DNA from: Marinobacter sp. X15-166B | GTDB lineage: Bacteria; Pseudomonadota; Gammaproteobacteria; Pseudomonadales; Oleiphilaceae | NCBI RefSeq assembly: GCF_001752365.1 | Contig: NZ_MEIY01000001.1 | Coordinates: 1,105,049 to 1,169,048 of the forward strand | Direction: 5' to 3' | Length of the DNA: 64,000 nt | Shown: positions 1 through 8,973 of the stretch, one piece after another | Numbering within the stretch: position 1 is the stretch's first letter | Layout of the letters: each line of letters begins with the position of its first letter | The notes under the pieces: generated by a model | What the model was told of the DNA's origin: nothing | The model's database searches: none | Seen by the model: the letters and a program-made list of their open reading frames with translations, nothing else | Program-made: the position numbers and the translations under genes

Positions 1-203
1 TTGCCGTCCTGCCAGATCACCAGCTCCACCGGCTGCTCCAGCACCGCACCGGCGGCAATGGCGGGGTCGGTGCTGGCCAGCTGCAGACGGCCGTGACACA
101 GCGCGGACAGCCGTTCGGTCAGGGTAAAACGGACCAGAGCAAACACATCGAGGGGAAGTTCACCGACACGGGCGGTGAACTGCAATCCGGTTGCCTTGCG
201 CAT
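1..203 (-). CDS. vgrG: Type VI secretion tip protein VgrG, N-terminal fragment
   Basis: Only the first 67 codons lie in the window; the rest continues beyond base 1. The protein starts MRKATGLQFTARVGELPLDV and runs into a beta-rich stretch (LVRFTLTERLSALCHGRLQL, then a piece ending VELVIWQDGK) that resembles the gp27-like N-terminal domain of VgrG, which forms the trimeric puncture tip of the T6SS and carries effectors. The ATG at 203 is the only plausible start. No other T6SS gene is visible, so it may be an orphan vgrG/effector locus or the edge of a full cluster. The identification rests on a short N-terminus. Confidence 0.7.
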   Translation of the reverse strand, partial: MRKATGLQFTARVGELPLDVFALVRFTLTERLSALCHGRLQLASTDPAIAAGAVLEQPVELVIWQDG

Positions 204-335
204 ATCTTCAGTCCTTGAAGGTATGGTTCTGTAGGTATTCGGCTAAAGAGTCTGTCGCAAAATAAGGGGTTAAGCAAACTCCTCCGGCGCCAAAGAGGCA
301 CCAGGTCTCATCGGATCAGCGCCTCCCCCCATACT

Positions 336-554
336 TCAGAGAAACGTTGCCAGATACAGCCTCTCGACTTTCTCCCTGGCCCACGCCGTTCTGCGCAAAA
401 ACTTAAGGGACGATGTTACCGAAGGGTCGCTTTTGAAGCAGTTGATGTTGACCTGCCCGGCCAGCCGTTCCCAGCCATAGTGCTCCTTCAGTCGGATCAC
501 CACCATTTCCAGGGTAATTCCGTGCAGTGGGTTATTCGGTTGCTCGCCAGTCAT
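336..554 (-). CDS. VF530/DUF2132 family small protein
   Basis: A 72-residue protein with the features of the VF530 (DUF2132) family: [10 protein letters not shown] near residue 7, the HYGWERL motif near 25, the central FKSDPSV stretch near 40 and the [17 protein letters not shown] segment near 48. The family is small, mostly helical, common in gammaproteobacteria, and annotated as DNA-binding on structural grounds; its cellular role is not established. The length is normal for the family. It stands alone, with about 130 bases of non-coding DNA before vgrG. Confidence 0.85.
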   Translation of the reverse strand: MTGEQPNNPLHGITLEMVVIRLKEHYGWERLAGQVNINCFKSDPSVTSSLKFLRRTAWAREKVERLYLATFL

Positions 555-608
555 ACCTGATGATGCTCTCCTGAGTTTGCCTGTGATTTATTAATGCGTT
601 TGAGGGTC

Positions 609-1274
609 CTAAATGGGCCAACTGGTTAGCCGCTCCCCGAACACCAGCAACAACAAGGGAACGGGAGAAATCGCCAGTGCCACCAACAGTACAAAACGAA
701 GGGGGGAAAACAGATGGCTCATGCCGGCAGCCAACGCCAGCCCGCCGCCGCCACCGATCACCACGTTGCCGGGAAAATTGATGGCCACCAGCAACGCCAG
801 ATGGCGGTGCCGCAACAGCATGGGCACCAGCCGTCGCGGCGACTGCTGAATCATCCGCTGCAGTCGCTGGCGGCTGTCCAGCCCGTGTAACTTTTCCAGA
901 AATGCCGCCGCCCGGAACAAATGCAGGTCGTGCAGAAACCGGGCGACCGCCGGCTCCGGAATATAGCGCCCGACTAAAAACCCCAAACTCAGGGATAACA
1001 AGGTGGCACCATACACCAGCGGCACGATTTTGGGACCGAAAATCATCATCAGCGCCAGTCCGATCTCTATGCCGGGCACGAACGGAATCGCCAGCAACAC
1101 CACGTAGGCGGCCACCGACGTGAGAATGATGCGATGGAGCATGGCTTCGTTGGACGGCCGGATGTCAATATCCAGTCCTTCCACAAACCCTTGGGTCAGC
1201 AGATTACCGGCGACGATCAGCGCCACCAGAATAGCCAGTTTCAATAACCCGGTCAGCTTTTTGTTAACCGGCAT
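609..1274 (-). CDS. VTT/TVP38-like integral membrane protein
   Basis: A 221-residue membrane protein with about five hydrophobic segments. The first is at residues 8-26. The centre has an FVPGIEIGLALMMIFGPKIV stretch followed by a glycine-rich helix ending in GFLVGRYI. That arrangement resembles the VTT (SNARE-associated, DedA/TVP38) family, but similarity is only moderate. I start at ATG 1274 because AAGGA lies just upstream and the hydrophobic N-terminus begins there; a longer reading to 1445 adds an arginine/serine-rich stretch that looks non-coding. Substrate and role are unknown; DedA-type proteins are linked to envelope homeostasis and lipid transport. Confidence 0.65.
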   Translation of the reverse strand: MPVNKKLTGLLKLAILVALIVAGNLLTQGFVEGLDIDIRPSNEAMLHRIILTSVAAYVVLLAIPFVPGIEIGLALMMIFGPKIVPLVYGATLLSLSLGFLVGRYIPEPAVARFLHDLHLFRAAAFLEKLHGLDSRQRLQRMIQQSPRRLVPMLLRHRHLALLVAINFPGNVVIGGGGGLALAAGMSHLFSPLRFVLLVALAISPVPLLLLVFGERLTSWPI

Positions 1275-1338
1275 AATCCTTCCCTGTCTGGCTACCGGAG
1301 GCTCAGGGCTGCCTGGCTGCAGTGACCGTATCCACCAG

Positions 1339-1689
1339 TCAGCCCTTGAACCAGAACTCTTTCTCGAACGTCCAGTACCAGCGCTTGTTGACCCAGGTAT
1401 AAGTGCCTTCGATTTCGTCGCCGGTAACCGTTCCTCGCCAGACAATAACGGCGTCGGCGTTGAGACACGGCGCTTCTGCCATCATTTGAATGCGCTCGCC
1501 CTCAACTCGTACCCAGTATTTTGCCGGGGCATAACCACAGCGGCGCTCGCACTCTTCGGACACAAACAAACCGTCGCGAAACACCAGTCTGTCGTCTATG
1601 TCTGCGGGTTCCCCCTTTGGTCCCAACCGGCTCTGAAACGTCTTGCCATCCAGCACCATCCGTGAGGGCGGCACAGCCCCCTGAGACAC
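1339..1689 (-). CDS. Hypothetical protein, 116 aa or shorter
   Basis: Not recognised. A soluble protein with a hydrophilic middle (LVFRDGLFVSEECERRCGY, residues 36-54) and an aromatic C-terminus (NKRWYWTFEKEFWFKG). It looks like a small beta-sandwich of the kind seen in proteins of the YtfJ/lipocalin-like size class, but this is only an impression. The GTG at 1689 gives 116 residues; an in-frame ATG at 1659 (MVLDGKTF) is equally possible and neither has a clear ribosome binding site. It lies 64 bases upstream of the VTT-like gene and may be co-transcribed with it. Confidence 0.5.
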   Translation of the reverse strand: MSQGAVPPSRMVLDGKTFQSRLGPKGEPADIDDRLVFRDGLFVSEECERRCGYAPAKYWVRVEGERIQMMAEAPCLNADAVIVWRGTVTGDEIEGTYTWVNKRWYWTFEKEFWFKG

Positions 1690-1864
1690 ACCTGTTTATA
1701 TTTTAGCCAACCCCAGGTCGAATAGACAGGCGGCATGGCCGCTATAATTGACACCCCCAATCACCTTGAGTAGGGTGGCTGTTGCGTAAATTGCCTTGAA
1801 AAATAAAAACTTATAAAACCAGGACTAGCTTCAAATTGTCATGGACTGATTGGAGTAATACGCA

Positions 1865-2326
1865 ATGATAAAAAATATAACCATGGCGGCCCTCCTCATG
1901 GTGGGTCTGTCGATCAGCACTGCTCTGCACGCCACGGAAGTCGAATACCTCAACTCAGGAAAAATTCTGCCCACGACCATGCCGTTCTCCGAGGCGGTCC
2001 GCGTCGGTGATGTCGTGTATTTATCCGGCCAGGTCGGCAATATTCCGGGCACTCTGGAACTGGCACCCGGCGGCATGAAAGCGGAGGCCAGGCAAGTGAT
2101 GGAAAACATTAAAACCAGCCTGGAAGCCCATGGCCTGAGCATGAACAATGTCGTCAAGTGCCTGGCCATGCTGACCGACATGTCAGAGTGGTCGGATATG
2201 AACGAGATTTACCGCTCCTACTTCTCCGAAGGCCGCTACCCGGCGCGCAGCACGATTGGCGTTTCTGCACTGGCATTTGGTGCCCGCGCCGAAGTTGAAT
2301 GCATCGCGGTCGTTGGCAACGATTAA
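1865..2326 (+). CDS. Exported RidA family protein
   Basis: 153 residues. Residues 1-23 form a Sec signal peptide (basic MIKN, hydrophobic core, cleavage after LHA at about 23). The rest is a complete RidA/YjgF domain: PFSEAVRVGDVVYLSGQVG near 40, the NIKTSLEAHG helix near 80, and the family signature with the key arginine in RYPARSTIGV near 126 followed by EVECIAVV. Cytosolic RidA hydrolyses reactive enamines/imines; periplasmic RidA versions are common in proteobacteria but their substrate is not established. The gene is monocistronic and ends at a strong terminator. Confidence 0.88.
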   Translation: MIKNITMAALLMVGLSISTALHATEVEYLNSGKILPTTMPFSEAVRVGDVVYLSGQVGNIPGTLELAPGGMKAEARQVMENIKTSLEAHGLSMNNVVKCLAMLTDMSEWSDMNEIYRSYFSEGRYPARSTIGVSALAFGARAEVECIAVVGND

Positions 2327-2368
2327 CCCATAACCGCGCGTTTATAACACCCGGCAATTTACTGCAGT

Positions 2369-2396
2369 GGCGACCCTTTGGGGTCGCCGTTTTTTG
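2369..2396 (+). terminator. Rho-independent terminator after ridA-like gene
   Basis: A perfect 8-bp GC-rich stem, GGCGACCC / GGGTCGCC, with a TTTG loop, is followed by GTTTTTTG. It lies 43 bases after the RidA stop codon. The convergent EamA gene ends just beyond it, at 2422. Confidence 0.85.
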
Positions 2397-2421
2397 TATT
2401 GGCGAAACTCTACCCGCTCCG

Positions 2422-3318
2422 TCAAAGCGGAGCTTGCAGTCGAGCTGGCCCCCGCACCGGCCGGGTCCAGCGCTCGGACAACAGCACCCCAAACAGGGTC
2501 AGTCCGCCGCCGGCAAAATGGTGCATGCCCAGGGTCTCACTCAGCCAAAACGCAGCAATTATCGCGGTCAACACCGGTGTGAGATTGAAGAACACGGTGG
2601 TCCGGCTGGGCCCCAGGTGCTTGATGCCGGTCATCCACGCCAAGGGCGCGCCGATGGACGCAAACACACAGGCGTACAACACCAGCGGCAGATTATCACC
2701 GTTGAGACCTGCCTTGGGCGACAGCAGAAACATCGGAAACAACACCACCACAGCGACCAGAACCTGTGCGTACAGTAACTGCATAGCGGTCAGTGGGATC
2801 TGCCACCGCTTCAGCAAGGTGCTGTATACGGCGTACGCAAACACAGCCACCAGCATCATACCATCGCCGCCGTTAATGCCTTGCTGGGCAAGGGTACCCA
2901 GATCCCCTGAAGTGATGACGATCAATACCCCCACAAAGGAAAACACCGATCCGACCACCGCCCCCATGGTCAGCCGAAACCCCAGGGTCAGCATCGCCAT
3001 AATCAATGACATAACCGGCATCAGCGCCAGTACAATGCCCATGTTGGTGGCGGATGTTTTCGGGGCCGCAAAATAGGCCAGACTCTGATACACCGCCATA
3101 CCCAGCAGGCCCAACACAAAAATCTTGCCCAGATGTGCGTTAACCACCGGCCAGGCGCGCAATGTCGGGCGCAACAATACAGGCGTCAGCAGAGCCGCGG
3201 CGAACAGCCAACGATAAAACCCGATCTCCGCCGGAAAAATCACCCCCACGGTCAGTTTGTTGACCACGGTGTTGACCGCCCAAAACAACACTGCCAGTAG
3301 CGGAAACGCGTAATACAT
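2422..3318 (-). CDS. EamA/DMT family transporter
   Basis: A 298-residue protein with about ten transmembrane helices in two homologous EamA halves; the first begins MYYAFPLLAVLFWAVNTVVN. The DMT superfamily exports metabolites and amino acids across the inner membrane; the substrate is unknown. ATG 3318 fits the family N-terminus; a longer frame adds a cysteine-rich non-membrane leader. It is divergent from the AraC-type regulator at 3426, with about 107 bases between the starts, so that regulator is a good candidate controller. Confidence 0.85.
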   Translation of the reverse strand: MYYAFPLLAVLFWAVNTVVNKLTVGVIFPAEIGFYRWLFAAALLTPVLLRPTLRAWPVVNAHLGKIFVLGLLGMAVYQSLAYFAAPKTSATNMGIVLALMPVMSLIMAMLTLGFRLTMGAVVGSVFSFVGVLIVITSGDLGTLAQQGINGGDGMMLVAVFAYAVYSTLLKRWQIPLTAMQLLYAQVLVAVVVLFPMFLLSPKAGLNGDNLPLVLYACVFASIGAPLAWMTGIKHLGPSRTTVFFNLTPVLTAIIAAFWLSETLGMHHFAGGGLTLFGVLLSERWTRPVRGPARLQAPL

Positions 3319-3425
3319 GAACACAGCCTCAAAAAATAAAAGAGAAACCAGCGCTGGTATTATCCTCTTGTCACTATCGAAGGCTATACTGATTTTCGGA
3401 CAACATGGCGCTGGTTTAGGACAAG

Positions 3426-4208
3426 ATGGATAAAAATTACATTGAAATTCCGACGCTCCGTGAGCTTCCCGCACGGGTGTATTTTCGCTACGACGAGTTT
3501 GGTGCTGATACCCATGCTGCCGCCCACCGTCACCGCTGGGGGCAGCTGAATTTTACCGCCCGTGGCGTGATGCAGCTGGAGATCGACGGCCGGCCGTTCA
3601 TGTCGCCACCGAACTATGCGGTGTGGATTCCGCCCAACGCGTTACACAGCTGTTACAACCGGGAGTCGGTGGTCTACCGGTCGGTTTATATTGGCCTGGA
3701 CGACTGTCGCGCGTTGCCGGAAAGTCCCTGTGCGGTGTCCATGAATAACGTGCTCAGAGCAATTTTGAACGATTTCGCCGAGCGCGATGTGACCACCCCT
3801 GTCAGTCAAGCGGACCTTAACCTCACGCAAGTGTTGCTGGACCAGTTACACCTGGCACCTCGGGAATCCGATTATCTGCCCTATGGCTCCGGTACTGCGG
3901 TCAACCTGGTTCTCGATCAACTGCGCACCAATCCCGGCGACACTCGTTCTCTGGCAGCCTGGGCAAAACAGGTGTTCGTGAGCGAACGCACACTGGCCCG
4001 TCATTTTAATCAAGAGCTGGGAATGAGTTTTGGCGAGTGGCGCCAACGATTGCGTTTTCTTGCCGCCATTGAGGCGCTTGAGCAGGGCCAGTCCATCAAA
4101 GCACTGGCATTTGACTTGGGCTACAGCAGCAGCTCCGCTTTTATAACCATGTTTCAGCGCCATGCGGGCTGCACACCGGAACAGTATCGTCGTCAGCAAT
4201 ACGTGTAG
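3426..4208 (+). CDS. AraC family transcriptional regulator
   Basis: 260 residues. The N-terminal cupin-like half has the HRHRWGQLNF histidine motif near residue 35 and a PNALHSCYN strand near 76, typical of small-molecule-sensing AraC proteins. The C-terminal half (about 160-260) carries two helix-turn-helix units; the second shows the usual signature FDLGYSSSSAFITMFQRHAG with CTPEQYRR after it. It is divergently placed beside the EamA transporter and probably controls it. This kind of pair (MFS or DMT exporter with a cupin-AraC regulator) is common. Confidence 0.9.
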   Translation: MDKNYIEIPTLRELPARVYFRYDEFGADTHAAAHRHRWGQLNFTARGVMQLEIDGRPFMSPPNYAVWIPPNALHSCYNRESVVYRSVYIGLDDCRALPESPCAVSMNNVLRAILNDFAERDVTTPVSQADLNLTQVLLDQLHLAPRESDYLPYGSGTAVNLVLDQLRTNPGDTRSLAAWAKQVFVSERTLARHFNQELGMSFGEWRQRLRFLAAIEALEQGQSIKALAFDLGYSSSSAFITMFQRHAGCTPEQYRRQQYV

Positions 4209-4294
4209 TCGTTTTTTTGTCTCACAAAACCGCTTGTTCTTGAGCGCCCATACTGGAACAATCGGTCCCTGGTTACCCGCTTATATGGCCTATC

Positions 4295-4537
4295 ATGAAA
4301 CTATTAGTTCGTAATCTCGCCCGTTCCACCACCGAGCAGGAAATCCGGGAGCTGTTTGCCGCCCATGGCACGGTCACTGAGTGCACCCTGGTGCTGGACA
4401 AAGTAACCGGCAAGTCCAAAGGCTTTGGCTTTGTGGAAATGCCGAATGTGAAAGAGGCCAAGCTGGCCCGGGCGCGGCTGCACGAAACCCGGGTGGCCAC
4501 CAACCGGATCCGGGTCAAAGTCGCTCAGGATCAGTAA
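4295..4537 (+). CDS. RNA-recognition-motif (RRM) protein
   Basis: 80 residues, one complete RRM and nothing else. RNP2 is KLLVRNL at 2-8 and RNP1 is KSKGFGFVEM near 42-51, each with the expected aromatic residues for RNA stacking except that the RNP2 aromatic is replaced. Single-RRM proteins of this size are found in cyanobacteria and several gammaproteobacteria, where some are cold-induced; direct targets are mostly unknown. It is monocistronic. Confidence 0.9.
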   Translation: MKLLVRNLARSTTEQEIRELFAAHGTVTECTLVLDKVTGKSKGFGFVEMPNVKEAKLARARLHETRVATNRIRVKVAQDQ

Positions 4538-4563
4538 CCGCCGGGCGCGGCCATTTGGCCCGG

Positions 4564-5562
4564 TCAGTCCTTCAGGGACGCCAATATTTCGAACGAACGC
4601 AACCGGTCCCGATGCTCGTACAGGTCGCAGGTGAAGATCAGCTCATCCGCACGGGTGTGCTGCATCAGGGTTTGCAACTGTTGTTTGACGGTGTCGCCGC
4701 TGCCGATCATCGCCAGCCCCAGAAAATCCCTGACGGCTTGCTCTTCATGGGGTTGCCAAAGCCCTTCCATAGTCTCCACCGGCGGCCGCATGGTCAGGCT
4801 CTGTCCGCGGATCAGCGCCAGGATGCGCTGATAGGTAGTGGTGGCCAGAAACTCCGCCTGTTCGTCAGTGTCCGCTGCCACCAGCGGCACCCCCAGCATC
4901 ACGTAAGGCTCGTCCAACACCGCCGACGGACGGAACTGGCTGCGGTACAACTCGATCGCCTGCATCATGAAACGCGGCGCAAAATGGGACGCAAACGAAT
5001 AAGGCAACCCCTTTTGAGCCGCCAGCTGCGCACTGAACAGGCTGGAGCCCAGCAGCCACAAGGGGACATTGCTGTCCACACCCGGCATGGCAATGATCTT
5101 CTGGCCCGGTTGGCGCGGCCCCAGCAAAGCTTGCAGCTCGGCGACGTCCGCGGGAAAATCGTCCACGCTGCCACTCAGGTTCTTACGCAGAGCCTGGGCG
5201 GTTAACGGGTCGGTGCCGGGCGCCCGCCCCAGACCCAGATCGATACGCCCGGGGTACAGCGCTTCGAGGGTACCGAACTGCTCGGCAATGACAATGGGGG
5301 CGTGGTTGGGCAGCATCACACCGCCGGCACCAACCCGAATGCGCTGAGTGCCCCCCGCCAGATACCCGATCACCACTGCGGTGGCGGAACTGACGATGGC
5401 GTCCATATTGTGATGCTCGGCGACCCAGTAGCGGGTGAAACCCAGCTGCTCCACGTGCTGGATCAGCTCCATAGAGCGCTGCAAGGCGTATGCCGGGCCT
5501 TGGTCTGTATCTCTTGTCGAGGCCAGATCCAGCACTGAAAATGCCACCTGCTCTAACTCCAT
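4564..5562 (-). CDS. LLM class flavin-dependent oxidoreductase (luciferase-like)
   Basis: 332 residues with the bacterial luciferase-like fold: FSVLDLA at the start, RYWVAEHHN near residue 44, the [12 protein letters not shown] motif near 75, [14 protein letters not shown] near 105, and SFASHFAPR near 185. These match the MsnO8-like group of LLM oxidoreductases. Such enzymes use reduced flavin to oxygenate small molecules; substrate unknown. I start at ATG 5562, preceded by AAAGGGG; the frame extends 26 codons upstream without family similarity. It converges with the RRM gene, with only 26 bases between them. Confidence 0.88.
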   Translation of the reverse strand: MELEQVAFSVLDLASTRDTDQGPAYALQRSMELIQHVEQLGFTRYWVAEHHNMDAIVSSATAVVIGYLAGGTQRIRVGAGGVMLPNHAPIVIAEQFGTLEALYPGRIDLGLGRAPGTDPLTAQALRKNLSGSVDDFPADVAELQALLGPRQPGQKIIAMPGVDSNVPLWLLGSSLFSAQLAAQKGLPYSFASHFAPRFMMQAIELYRSQFRPSAVLDEPYVMLGVPLVAADTDEQAEFLATTTYQRILALIRGQSLTMRPPVETMEGLWQPHEEQAVRDFLGLAMIGSGDTVKQQLQTLMQHTRADELIFTCDLYEHRDRLRSFEILASLKD

Positions 5563-5727
5563 TGCCAACAACCCCTTTACGTTTCTGCCGTACGATTCGA
5601 GCGTTCTGCGTGACGCTGACTGACCACGACCATAACACACTGCATCTGGCCGACCATCGTCGCAATTACGCTTACGGCACTGGCTGCGCAGGCGGCGCAG
5701 AGGATGTTCGTGGTGTAGGTGTGGGCA

Positions 5728-6003
5728 TTAGCGTCGTTTCGCCCGCGCCTGGCGCATCGCTTTACGTTCCTGCTTGTTGGGCAGGTGTTCCCGTTTGTCC
5801 AGTACACTCTTCAGCTCCCGGTAGGCTTGTTGCCATACGGCGGTATCCTTGAAGCGGATCTTGCCGAAGGGTGCGGCTTTTTCGTCTGGCGGGAGTTCCG
5901 ATGTTTCCGGGCATCTGAGCAACGCTTTACGCCGGTTCATCAATGTACCGGTGTGCATGGCCTCCAGTTCAGCCAGGGTTTTCGGTTCAACTTCGTATGA
6001 CAT
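5728..6003 (-). CDS. Hypothetical protein, 91 aa, basic C-terminus
   Basis: Not recognised. The protein has an acidic N-terminal helix (EPKTLAELEAM), a middle with RCPETSELPPDEKAAPFG, and a strongly basic tail (NKQERKAMRQARAKRR) that could bind nucleic acid. ATG 6003 follows AAGGAG with good spacing, which argues that the gene is real. The long frame continuing upstream to 6564 is the complement of the DUF1499 gene and is not coding. Confidence 0.6.
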   Translation of the reverse strand: MSYEVEPKTLAELEAMHTGTLMNRRKALLRCPETSELPPDEKAAPFGKIRFKDTAVWQQAYRELKSVLDKREHLPNKQERKAMRQARAKRR

Positions 6004-6136
6004 TGACTCCTTGGGTCTCCTTATCGTGCAGGCTGACCAGCATAGCATTATGATTAGGCAAGTCACTCCGCCGCAACGAATCCAGGACTCCGCACTTTCG
6101 CGAATGGCGACAACCCCGAACACGAGGAGCACCGGC

Positions 6137-6913
6137 ATGCCTCCAATCACACAACCAGCCTCGCGCCTGACGCGCCGGGCCAGACGCTGGACGGTATGGT
6201 GCGCCTGGCTGAGCGCACTCATGTTGTTGACTGCCACCCTGCTGTTGCTTGGTGCCGGGCCCGCGTACCGGCAAGGCTGGGTAGCCCTGGGTACCGCGTT
6301 CACGTTATTGCGCCAGGGTGCGCAGCTGGCCGCAGGAGCCGGTGTGCTCGGTGTGATTACCCTGCTCAGCGCGAGCTTCGGCCGCCACTGGCGTGTCGCG
6401 CTGGTCGGCGCGCTGGTCAGTCTGGCCGTGCTCGCAACACTCACCGTCCCCATGCAAATGAGCCAGCGCGCACAGAGCGTCCCGCCCATCCACGACATCA
6501 GCACCGACTTGACCAGCCCTCCCGTGTTCAGGGCTCTGGCCGCGGTGCGCGAGGCGGCACCCAATGAAGTAGACCACCCCGGCGCAGCAACCGCCCGCCA
6601 GCAGCAAATGGCCTACCCCCTGATCGGCCCCCTCGTTATCGATCAGGCCATGGGTCAGGTACTGAGCGTGGCAGAAGCCCTGGTGCGGGAGCGAGGCTGG
6701 GCGGTCGCTGCGGTAACCGCCGACACTATTGAAGCCACTGCAACCACGCCCTGGTTCGGTTTCAAAGACGACGTAGTGATCCGCCTGACACCAACGACTG
6801 AAGGTGTTCGGGTAGATATGCGTTCGGCCTCACGCCTCGGCAAGAGTGACCTGGGCACCAACGCGGCACGCATACACGCGTTTCTGACCGAACTGGACGG
6901 CCGAACGCACTGA
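6137..6913 (+). CDS. DUF1499 domain membrane protein
   Basis: 258 residues. Three hydrophobic helices fill about residues 20-120, followed by a soluble DUF1499 domain beginning at DISTDLTSPPVFRAL near 125 and ending with the usual DLGTNAARIHAFL motif near 240. Family members are widespread and uncharacterised. The start at ATG 6137 is chosen because CGAGGAGC lies six bases upstream; an upstream in-frame ATG at 6104 has no such site. It is divergent from the 91-residue hypothetical gene. Confidence 0.8.
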   Translation: MPPITQPASRLTRRARRWTVWCAWLSALMLLTATLLLLGAGPAYRQGWVALGTAFTLLRQGAQLAAGAGVLGVITLLSASFGRHWRVALVGALVSLAVLATLTVPMQMSQRAQSVPPIHDISTDLTSPPVFRALAAVREAAPNEVDHPGAATARQQQMAYPLIGPLVIDQAMGQVLSVAEALVRERGWAVAAVTADTIEATATTPWFGFKDDVVIRLTPTTEGVRVDMRSASRLGKSDLGTNAARIHAFLTELDGRTH

Positions 6914-7015
6914 CCCTTACGAGAAAAAACCTATTAAACATATAGTTAACAGCACTGCCACCATAACAGTCAGTGCCAACCGTCACGGTTAATCAATCCT
7001 CAGGGAGGGAATGCA

Positions 7016-7696
7016 ATGACAGGAAAAATGGTTGAGTTCGCCAGTAACGGCGTAACGAGCAAGGGGTACCTTGCCATCCCCGGGACCGGCAGTGGACCCG
7101 CAGTCATCGTGCTGCAGGAATGGTGGGGGCTGGTCGAACACATCAAGGAAGTCTGCGACCGGTTTGCCGAAGCAGGGTTTGTGGCCCTGGCGCCCGACCT
7201 TTACCATGGCAAAGCCGCATCCAGCCCGGATGAGGCAGGCCGGATGATGATGGCGCTGAACATCGATCGCACCGAACAGGATCTGCGTGGCGCCATCGAC
7301 TACCTGCTCGGACTCGAGGCGTCCACCGGCAACAAGGTAGGTACGGTTGGATTCTGTATGGGCGGGCAGCTGTCACTCTATACCGCGTGTGCCAATGACA
7401 AGGTCGGCGCCTGCGTTAACTACTACGGGGTCCATCCCGATGTTCACCCGGATCTGGCTGCTCTGAACGCCCCGGTACTGGGCTTTTTTGCAGAAAACGA
7501 TCGCTCCGTCCCGGTGGAAACGGCCCATAAGCTCGAGGCAGACCTGAAAACGGCCGGCAAAGACGTCGAAATGCACATCTACCCCGGCGCGGAACACGCG
7601 TTCTTCAACAACACCCGCAAAGAAGTGTACAACGAAGAGTACGCACAGGATTCCTGGAAGCGGATGACGGCATTCTTCAAGGCGAACCTGTCGTAA
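7016..7696 (+). CDS. Dienelactone hydrolase family protein
   Basis: 226 residues, full-length DLH fold. The Cys-Asp-His triad is visible: C114 in GFCMGG, D162 in FFAENDRSVP and H194 in GAEHAFFN; E36 in LQEWWG matches the conserved glutamate that activates the cysteine. The family opens dienelactones in chlorocatechol breakdown, but most chromosomal homologues are esterases of unknown substrate. No chlorocatechol genes are nearby, so a specific degradative role is unsupported. AGGGAGGG precedes the ATG. Confidence 0.88.
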   Translation: MTGKMVEFASNGVTSKGYLAIPGTGSGPAVIVLQEWWGLVEHIKEVCDRFAEAGFVALAPDLYHGKAASSPDEAGRMMMALNIDRTEQDLRGAIDYLLGLEASTGNKVGTVGFCMGGQLSLYTACANDKVGACVNYYGVHPDVHPDLAALNAPVLGFFAENDRSVPVETAHKLEADLKTAGKDVEMHIYPGAEHAFFNNTRKEVYNEEYAQDSWKRMTAFFKANLS

Positions 7697-7704
7697 CGCA
7701 GCCG

Positions 7705-7998
7705 TTATAGGTCATGGGCGGCGCGCTCGGCGAGACATTCGTAGCCGCCCATTTCAAATTCCCGGCAGATCAGCGGCCGTTGCTCGTAGATCGAGCAGGC
7801 CATGGTGTTACGATCCAATGCGGCACACCAGCCGTCGTCCGAGCGCGCCATGGTTCGGCCCCCCCACTGGTCGGTCTCAATAAACCGCTCCGGAACACCC
7901 GTATCGGTGATCAGCATCACTTCCAGGCGACAGCAGCAAGCCTCGCAACTCGCACAAGTTACGCTGGCCTCTGGCAGGGTCGCCGTTGCAATCATCAT
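7705..7998 (-). CDS. YkgJ family cysteine cluster protein
   Basis: 97 residues from ATG 7998. The N-terminus has the cysteine cluster CASCEACCC near 15, followed by single cysteines in DDGWCAAL, MACSIYEQRPLICREFE and YEC. This pattern is typical of YkgJ (UPF0153), thought to bind zinc or an Fe-S centre; function unknown. The start is not certain: an adjacent GTG four codons upstream is possible. Its stop is nine bases from the end of the dienelactone hydrolase gene. Confidence 0.82.
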   Translation of the reverse strand: MMIATATLPEASVTCASCEACCCRLEVMLITDTGVPERFIETDQWGGRTMARSDDGWCAALDRNTMACSIYEQRPLICREFEMGGYECLAERAAHDL

Positions 7999-8047
7999 TC
8001 GTTTAGACACACCTTTTCTGTAAGGGACGGGCACCGGGTTGGCCGGC

Positions 8048-8884
8048 TTAGCCCAGGGGAAGTGCCGTATTGCTGCCCCAGTCTGCCCACGACCCATCGT
8101 AGAGCACGCAGTTGGTGCGACCGGCAATAACCGCCGCCATTAAAATAATGCAGGCGGTAATACCCGAGCCACAGGAAAAAACCGCCTGCTGGTGCTCCGC
8201 AGGCAGTGCCTGTGAAAATAGCGCCCTCAGTTGCGCCGGTTTCTTGAAGCGGTCCCCATCCAGCACCTGCGCAAATGGCATGTTCAGCGAGCCCGGGATA
8301 TGCCCGCTGCGCACCCCGGCTCTTGGCTCTGGCGCCGTGCCGTTAAAACGCGCTGCCGAGCGTGCATCGACCACCCGTACCCGGTTGGCCGCCATCTTGT
8401 CCACAAGATACCCCGAGTCGCAAACCCTGTCGGCGTGAAACACGCCTTTGAGGTTGCCGGGCGTACACGGCTGTTGCGACAGACCGGAGACGGTTGCCCT
8501 GTTTTCGGCAAGCCATTGCGGTAAGCCACCATCCAACACGTAGCTGTTGGCGTGGCCCATGGTCTGAAAGATCCACCAGGCTCTCGGCGCCGAATAGACA
8601 CCCTGATTGTCATAGATGATAACGGTGCTGTCTGTATTTATTCCCAGCCTCTGCGCTTCCGCGGTGAATTGTTCTTCGGTGGGAAACGCATGAATCATCG
8701 CGGACTGGCGGTCACACAATGCGTGTTCCAGATCCAGCTTTTTGCTGTTGGGAATAAAAACTGGCGGGTCATACACCAAGGGTTCCTTGCCAACAACACT
8801 TACCATGCTGGCGTCAAGAATCACAAGGTTGTCCTTGTTCAGGTTGCCGGCTAACCAGTCCGTTGTAACCAGGGGAAACTTCAT
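8048..8884 (-). CDS. sseA: 3-mercaptopyruvate/thiosulfate sulfurtransferase
   Basis: 278 residues with two rhodanese domains (about 1-140 and 155-278). The active-site loop is C238-G-S-G-I-T-A, the hexapeptide type of 3-mercaptopyruvate sulfurtransferases rather than the CRKGVT type of rhodaneses. It transfers sulfane sulfur from 3-mercaptopyruvate to cyanide or thiols. ATG 8884 is the domain start. The YkgJ gene follows 49 bases downstream in the same direction and may be co-transcribed. The specificity call rests on the loop sequence alone. Confidence 0.85.
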   Translation of the reverse strand: MKFPLVTTDWLAGNLNKDNLVILDASMVSVVGKEPLVYDPPVFIPNSKKLDLEHALCDRQSAMIHAFPTEEQFTAEAQRLGINTDSTVIIYDNQGVYSAPRAWWIFQTMGHANSYVLDGGLPQWLAENRATVSGLSQQPCTPGNLKGVFHADRVCDSGYLVDKMAANRVRVVDARSAARFNGTAPEPRAGVRSGHIPGSLNMPFAQVLDGDRFKKPAQLRALFSQALPAEHQQAVFSCGSGITACIILMAAVIAGRTNCVLYDGSWADWGSNTALPLG

Positions 8885-8973
8885 CGCATGCTCCGATGAC
8901 GGGGAGAGTCTGTTCGTTATATCCAATCTTTGAGTCTAGACTGTAGCCTACTCATTCAATATGGAAAACAGCG

